Position numbers and translations under genes: made by a program. The notes under the pieces were generated by a model. That model had not been told where the DNA came from. It worked only from the letters and a program-made list of their open reading frames with translations, and searched no databases. Shown in pieces: positions 14,886-18,593 of a stretch of 18,593 nt of DNA. The stretch is from Firmicutes bacterium CAG:646 (lineage in GTDB: Bacteria; Bacillota; Clostridia; Lachnospirales; Lachnospiraceae), in contig HF995371.1 in assembly GCA_000432335.1 (NCBI GenBank), positions 54,903 through 73,495 of the forward strand, given 5' to 3'. Within the stretch, counting starts at the first letter, position 1, and every line of letters starts with the position of its first letter.

Positions 14886-16613
14886 TTAAATTCCATCAGG
14901 AACCGGCACTCCCAGCTGTTCTGCTGCACTTTCTACTGTTTCCTTTCCTCCCTGCTGCAGCCATTCCTGAACGTAATCATCCCACTCGTCCATCTTGCGC
15001 TCTCCCGTCACAAATTTAAACAACTGCGCCTGTGCAAATTCGTTCAACGTAGACGTTACCTCTGCCGGTTTTGTATAAAGCAACGCGCTGTTCGGCCAAC
15101 GATCCATTTTTGCAAGCTCTTCATTATTATCATTAATGGCGCTTACGTAATCCTGTTTTTCTTCATCGGTGCTGTATTCTTTCTGCCACTTCAAAGAATA
15201 TCCAAAATTCTGCCACGGAGCTAACGCCAGATTGTCAGAACCATACTCCGTAAAGCCCGGATGGCTGGGATCTACATAACAGATGGAAAGACCATCCTCT
15301 GTATATTCTCTTACGTCTGCTGTATATCCTTTGTCAGCATATACTTCCAAACCGCCGCCCTGTACCGTTTCAAAGTAAGCCTCTCCTCCATAACACATTG
15401 CATCCAGAATATGGCAGATTCGTTTCAATTTTCCTGCATCATCTTCCACATTTGCTTTGGGGATTGCCAGTAACGTTCCCTGATTTCCACCTGCAGCTCC
15501 TTTTCCATTCTCGATCGGCACCTGTGGCAAATACGTCCAGTTTTTCACTTTCGAATAATCATTGCCCTGGAATGCGCAGTACTCTTCATATAAATTCTTC
15601 GCCGGATATCTTACCATTCCCACTTTATCATTCAAAGAATAAGATTTGGAAGCTTCCCATTCAATTGAATACCAATCCGCAGGAAATACTTTTGCCTCAT
15701 ACAATTCATTCAGAAATTCCACCCATGCCTTGGTTATCCCATTCAACATAGGAACTTCCAGCTTTCCATCTACTGCCGCAGTTTCAGGATTCCCAAATCC
15801 TGGAAGAAATCCTTCCAGCATTCCCATACTCAATCCATTTCCCGCTGCCACCATAAAATAGGTGTCATCCTTTCCATTTCCATCAGGATCATTAAACGTA
15901 CATGCTTTTGCAAATTCCAACACTTCTTCCTTTGTCTTCGGAACATCCATTCCAAATTTATCCAGCCAATCCTGACGGATCGCAAGATTCCAGATATCGC
16001 CATCCTGAACCGCATATTTTGTAGTAAACGGCATAGTTCCATCTTCCATGGTACTGTATTTCACAAGATCCTTCGTTACAAACTTACACGTCTGAGGCAT
16101 ATACGGATACAGTTCTTTTGCATCTACCAGAATGCCCTGTTCCCCCAAAGTAAAACCATATTCCTTACTGGGCAAAGTCACTACATCCGGCACTTCCCCA
16201 CTGGCAAACTCTGTAGACAAAACAGTTTCCTGATCTGCCTGCGCCACCACTTCCAGATTCAGCGTCACATTGTACTTTTCCTCCAGCCATGCCTTGATAG
16301 GATCGTCCTCCGGCAGCGGATATCCATAATTATACGTTTCCATGGTGATATCATAGTGAACGCTCATATCATCGTAGTCATAATAATCTTCCTCTGCCAG
16401 AGTAGGATTTGCGGGCATGGTATCTGGAAATTCAATCTCTTCAAAAGCCGGCACCTGATCATCAACCGCTTCTGATGATGTATTTTCTCCTTTTCCACTT
16501 TCTGTTTCTGTCTCCGGCTTCGTCTCGGCGCCGCCGCACCCCATGATCGTCCCTGCCGCTGTGACAGACGCCAACACCAATGCCAACATTCTGTTTCCCT
16601 TTTTACTCATCAT
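14886..16613 (-). CDS. Large sugar-binding lipoprotein (LplA/YtcQ type) of the second importer
   Basis: A 575-residue ABC solute-binding protein, larger than MalE-type proteins and typical of the class that works with LplB/YtcP-like permeases. The lipoprotein signal ends at lipobox IMGC (Cys26), followed by a Glu/Thr/Ser-rich linker. DPDGNGKDD at 242-250 is a calcium-binding-like loop commonly seen in this class. In Bacillus subtilis a relative belongs to a rhamnogalacturonan-fragment importer, which agrees with the rhamnosidase genes downstream, but this specificity is inferred. The start codon at 16613 has AGGAGA seven bases upstream; a second ATG follows directly. Third gene of its unit, 35 bases after the permease. 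Confidence 0.93.
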   Translation of the reverse strand: MMSKKGNRMLALVLASVTAAGTIMGCGGAETKPETETESGKGENTSSEAVDDQVPAFEEIEFPDTMPANPTLAEEDYYDYDDMSVHYDITMETYNYGYPLPEDDPIKAWLEEKYNVTLNLEVVAQADQETVLSTEFASGEVPDVVTLPSKEYGFTLGEQGILVDAKELYPYMPQTCKFVTKDLVKYSTMEDGTMPFTTKYAVQDGDIWNLAIRQDWLDKFGMDVPKTKEEVLEFAKACTFNDPDGNGKDDTYFMVAAGNGLSMGMLEGFLPGFGNPETAAVDGKLEVPMLNGITKAWVEFLNELYEAKVFPADWYSIEWEASKSYSLNDKVGMVRYPAKNLYEEYCAFQGNDYSKVKNWTYLPQVPIENGKGAAGGNQGTLLAIPKANVEDDAGKLKRICHILDAMCYGGEAYFETVQGGGLEVYADKGYTADVREYTEDGLSICYVDPSHPGFTEYGSDNLALAPWQNFGYSLKWQKEYSTDEEKQDYVSAINDNNEELAKMDRWPNSALLYTKPAEVTSTLNEFAQAQLFKFVTGERKMDEWDDYVQEWLQQGGKETVESAAEQLGVPVPDGI

Positions 16614-16648
16614 GCTCTTCTCTCCTTTTCTTTAAAATTATGTTGACC

Positions 16649-17551
16649 TTATCCCTTTACGGAACCCGTGAACATACCATGTACAAAATACTTCTGCAAA
16701 AACGGATATACACATAAAATCGGAAGTACTGCCACAATCACACTTGCCATCTTCATAGACTCCGAAGTCATCTTTGCATAAGTACTGATATTACTCATCA
16801 AATCTGCATTATTTCCCTGCGTCAGCAAATTACGGATAACGTACTGCATCGGCCACAAATTCGCATCCTTTACATAAATCATGGCATCCATCCAGGAATT
16901 CCAATGCGTTACCGCTGCAAATAAACCCAAAGCACATATGGTCGGTTTCAAAAGCGGCATACCGATATACCACAATTTTTGTAATTCTGAAGCCCCGTCC
17001 AGATCTGCCGATTCCATCACATCCGTGGGAATCCCTTCCACAAAAAGCTTTACCACCAAAATTCCAAACGTATTTGCCAACGAAGGAACAATGTATACCC
17101 AAAAACTATTCAACAAGTGCAAATCCCGATAAAGAAGGTAGGTAGGTATTAAACCACCGTTTAAAATCATTGTAATAATGAAAAATATCATAATTCCATT
17201 TTTCCCCGGTAGTTTTCGAATCGCCAGAATATAGCCCACCGGAAGAGTCAGGATCAAGGCCGTCCCTACGCCCAGCAGCGTGCGCAAAATAGTAATCTTC
17301 ATCCCCGAAAAGAAATTTGCATTTTCAAAAATATACTTATACGCCGATAAAATTGGTTTCTCCGGGAAAATCACAAAGTAATTTTTTGCAATCATCTCCC
17401 CTTCCGAGGTAAAAGACATTCCCACCACATACAGAAAAGGAATCAGACAAAGCAAAACGGCAAGACCTACAAAAGCTGCAATCACTCCCTGATATATCTT
17501 TTCCTCCGCAGACATCTTGATCTTTGTTGATTTTACTTTCACATTTTTCAT
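16649..17551 (-). CDS. ABC sugar transporter permease, YtcP type (CUT1, MalG-like)
   Basis: A 300-residue permease with about six helices and an EAA loop at about 180-200 (VMESADLDGASELQKLWYIG). The C-terminus FVHGMFTGSVKG is characteristic. The frame opens at a GTG at 17557, but the GGGGG ribosome site lies only one base before it and seven bases before the ATG at 17551, so 17551 is preferred. It follows the LplB-type permease by about 12 bases and precedes the large binding lipoprotein. Confidence 0.93.
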   Translation of the reverse strand: MKNVKVKSTKIKMSAEEKIYQGVIAAFVGLAVLLCLIPFLYVVGMSFTSEGEMIAKNYFVIFPEKPILSAYKYIFENANFFSGMKITILRTLLGVGTALILTLPVGYILAIRKLPGKNGIMIFFIITMILNGGLIPTYLLYRDLHLLNSFWVYIVPSLANTFGILVVKLFVEGIPTDVMESADLDGASELQKLWYIGMPLLKPTICALGLFAAVTHWNSWMDAMIYVKDANLWPMQYVIRNLLTQGNNADLMSNISTYAKMTSESMKMASVIVAVLPILCVYPFLQKYFVHGMFTGSVKG

Positions 17552-17563
17552 CTTCACTCCCCC

Positions 17564-18499
17564 TTAGAACATTCCTCTTCCCGTTGTTCTCTTGGAAAAT
17601 GTATTCGCTGATACGATCAGCACCAGACTGACAACCGCTTTCATCATAGAAACCGCTGAACCGATTCCATACTGCATCTTTCCAAGCCCCACTCGGTATA
17701 CCCAGGTATCAATCGTATCGGCAACATCATAAACCGCAGAGTTATAAAACAGAAGAATCTGCTCAAAATCATTATTCAGGATATTACCCAACGCCATAAT
17801 CAGGGAAAATGTAATCACCGGCATCATAGCCGGAAGCGTCACCGCCTTAATTCTTTGTATGGGACCTGCACCATCAATCTTAGCCGCCTCATACAATTCC
17901 GTATTCACACTGGTCAGCGCCGCAAAATAAAGAATCGTACTCCACCCGGCTTCCTTCCATATCTGCGAACCGATCAGCAAAGGAAGAAACGCTTTACTGG
18001 AAGTCAGAAAATCCGTTTTTTCTCCCCCGAAAAAGTCAATCGCTCCATTTACCAGACCATTTCCTGAGAAAAACGCAAAAACAATTCCGTAAATAATAAC
18101 CCAGGAAAAGAAATGAGGAATATACACCATGGTCTGACTGAACTTTTGAAACTTTTTCCATCGAAGATCAAAAATTGCAATCGTCAGGATAATGGGTGGA
18201 AAAAAGGTAAAAATCAGTCGGGAAAAACTGATCACCAGCGTATTCTTTATAAGCTTCAGAATTTCAGGATTTGAAAAAATATACCTGTAATTTTCCAGCC
18301 CTACCCATTCCGCATTTGCAATCGTACTTCCCACTTTCATATCCTTAAAAGAAATAATAAATCCCCAAAAAATTGGAATATACAGGAAAACGAAATAATA
18401 GAGGATCGCAGCCCCCAAAATCACGTATAAAATCCTATATCTCCTGATTTGTTTCCATGTACCTCCTCTTACTGTTTTTCTTACACTTTTTTCCATCAT
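17564..18499 (-). CDS. ABC sugar transporter permease, LplB/YteP type (CUT1, MalF-like)
   Basis: A 311-residue permease with about six helices, a basic N-terminus and EAA loop at about 204-224 (LYEAAKIDGAGPIQRIKAV). LplB-type permeases have the short first periplasmic region seen here. Two ATG codons stand side by side; AAGGGGG is four bases from the first (18499) and seven from the second (18496), so the second may be the one used. First gene seen of the second importer; the order permease, permease, binding protein is usual for this class. Confidence 0.93.
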   Translation of the reverse strand: MMEKSVRKTVRGGTWKQIRRYRILYVILGAAILYYFVFLYIPIFWGFIISFKDMKVGSTIANAEWVGLENYRYIFSNPEILKLIKNTLVISFSRLIFTFFPPIILTIAIFDLRWKKFQKFSQTMVYIPHFFSWVIIYGIVFAFFSGNGLVNGAIDFFGGEKTDFLTSSKAFLPLLIGSQIWKEAGWSTILYFAALTSVNTELYEAAKIDGAGPIQRIKAVTLPAMMPVITFSLIMALGNILNNDFEQILLFYNSAVYDVADTIDTWVYRVGLGKMQYGIGSAVSMMKAVVSLVLIVSANTFSKRTTGRGMF

Positions 18500-18593
18500 C
18501 CTTCCCCCTTTATGTGTATTTGCACTATTTTTCTCATTTTCCCCGCTTCTTTATATATAGTTTAATTAATTAACCTATTGTGCTACTTCAAAT
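18500..18593. other. AT-rich leader upstream of the second importer, cut by the window edge
   Basis: Contains TATATATA (about 18552-18559) and the 12-bp palindrome TTAATTAATTAA (18562-18573). A -10-like element may be here but no matching -35 is clear within the window, so the promoter is not assigned. Confidence 0.3.

Noticed and set aside
1..18593. CRISPR array, tRNA/rRNA genes, insertion sequence or phage genes
   Set aside because: No regularly spaced repeats, no cloverleaf or rRNA-like sequence, and no transposase, integrase or phage protein were seen on either strand.

Overview
This window is one dense, entirely minus-strand carbohydrate-utilisation locus from a Gram-positive anaerobe, most likely a gut Lachnospiraceae/Clostridia species. 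This is inferred from purine-rich GGAGG-type ribosome binding sites, TTGACA/TATAAT-type promoters, T-tailed hairpin terminators, lipoprotein solute-binding proteins with Gly/Ser/Glu-rich linkers, and binding-protein transporters without their own ATPase. No RNA gene, phage gene, transposase or CRISPR array was seen.

In transcription order (right to left) I see five units. Unit A (18499 to 14886) holds two LplB/YtcP-type ABC permeases and a large LplA/YtcQ-type lipoprotein binding protein, ending in a clear terminator. Unit B (14732 to 9985) holds a GH78-type alpha-L-rhamnosidase and a GH106-like glycosidase with a TTG start, with its own promoter and terminator. Unit C (9606 to 3576) holds a second, MalE-like binding lipoprotein, two MalF/MalG-type permeases, an acyltransferase-3-like membrane protein and a GH2 glycosidase, again with promoter and terminator. 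Unit D (3423 to 2503) is a single ArsR-type regulator fused to a cysteine-rich C-terminal domain. Unit E (1793 to the left edge) is a close paralogue of the GH2 enzyme with a consensus promoter; the window cuts off its last few codons.

Working model (inference): two transporters import rhamnose-containing oligosaccharides or glycosides. Cytoplasmic exo-enzymes with no signal peptides (GH78 and GH106-like rhamnosidases, GH2 beta-glycosidases) then dismantle them. Plausible substrates are fragments of rhamnogalacturonan or of rhamnose/glucuronate-capped arabinogalactan, or plant rhamnosides. The ATPase for both transporters must lie elsewhere, as is common for MsmX/MsmK-type shared ATPases in Firmicutes.

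The most interesting unexplained structure is regulatory. A 19-bp motif, TAAACA-N7-TGTTTA, recurs at the start of units C and E, at the same distance downstream of the -10 box in both. Unit C carries three more copies at near-helical spacing. A separate 16-bp palindrome lies between the -35 and -10 boxes of the arsR-type gene. A roughly 170-bp imperfect palindrome fills the gap between the arsR-type gene and the first GH2 gene. I see no clearly novel defence or mobile system; gene content is that of a recognisable sugar-use locus.
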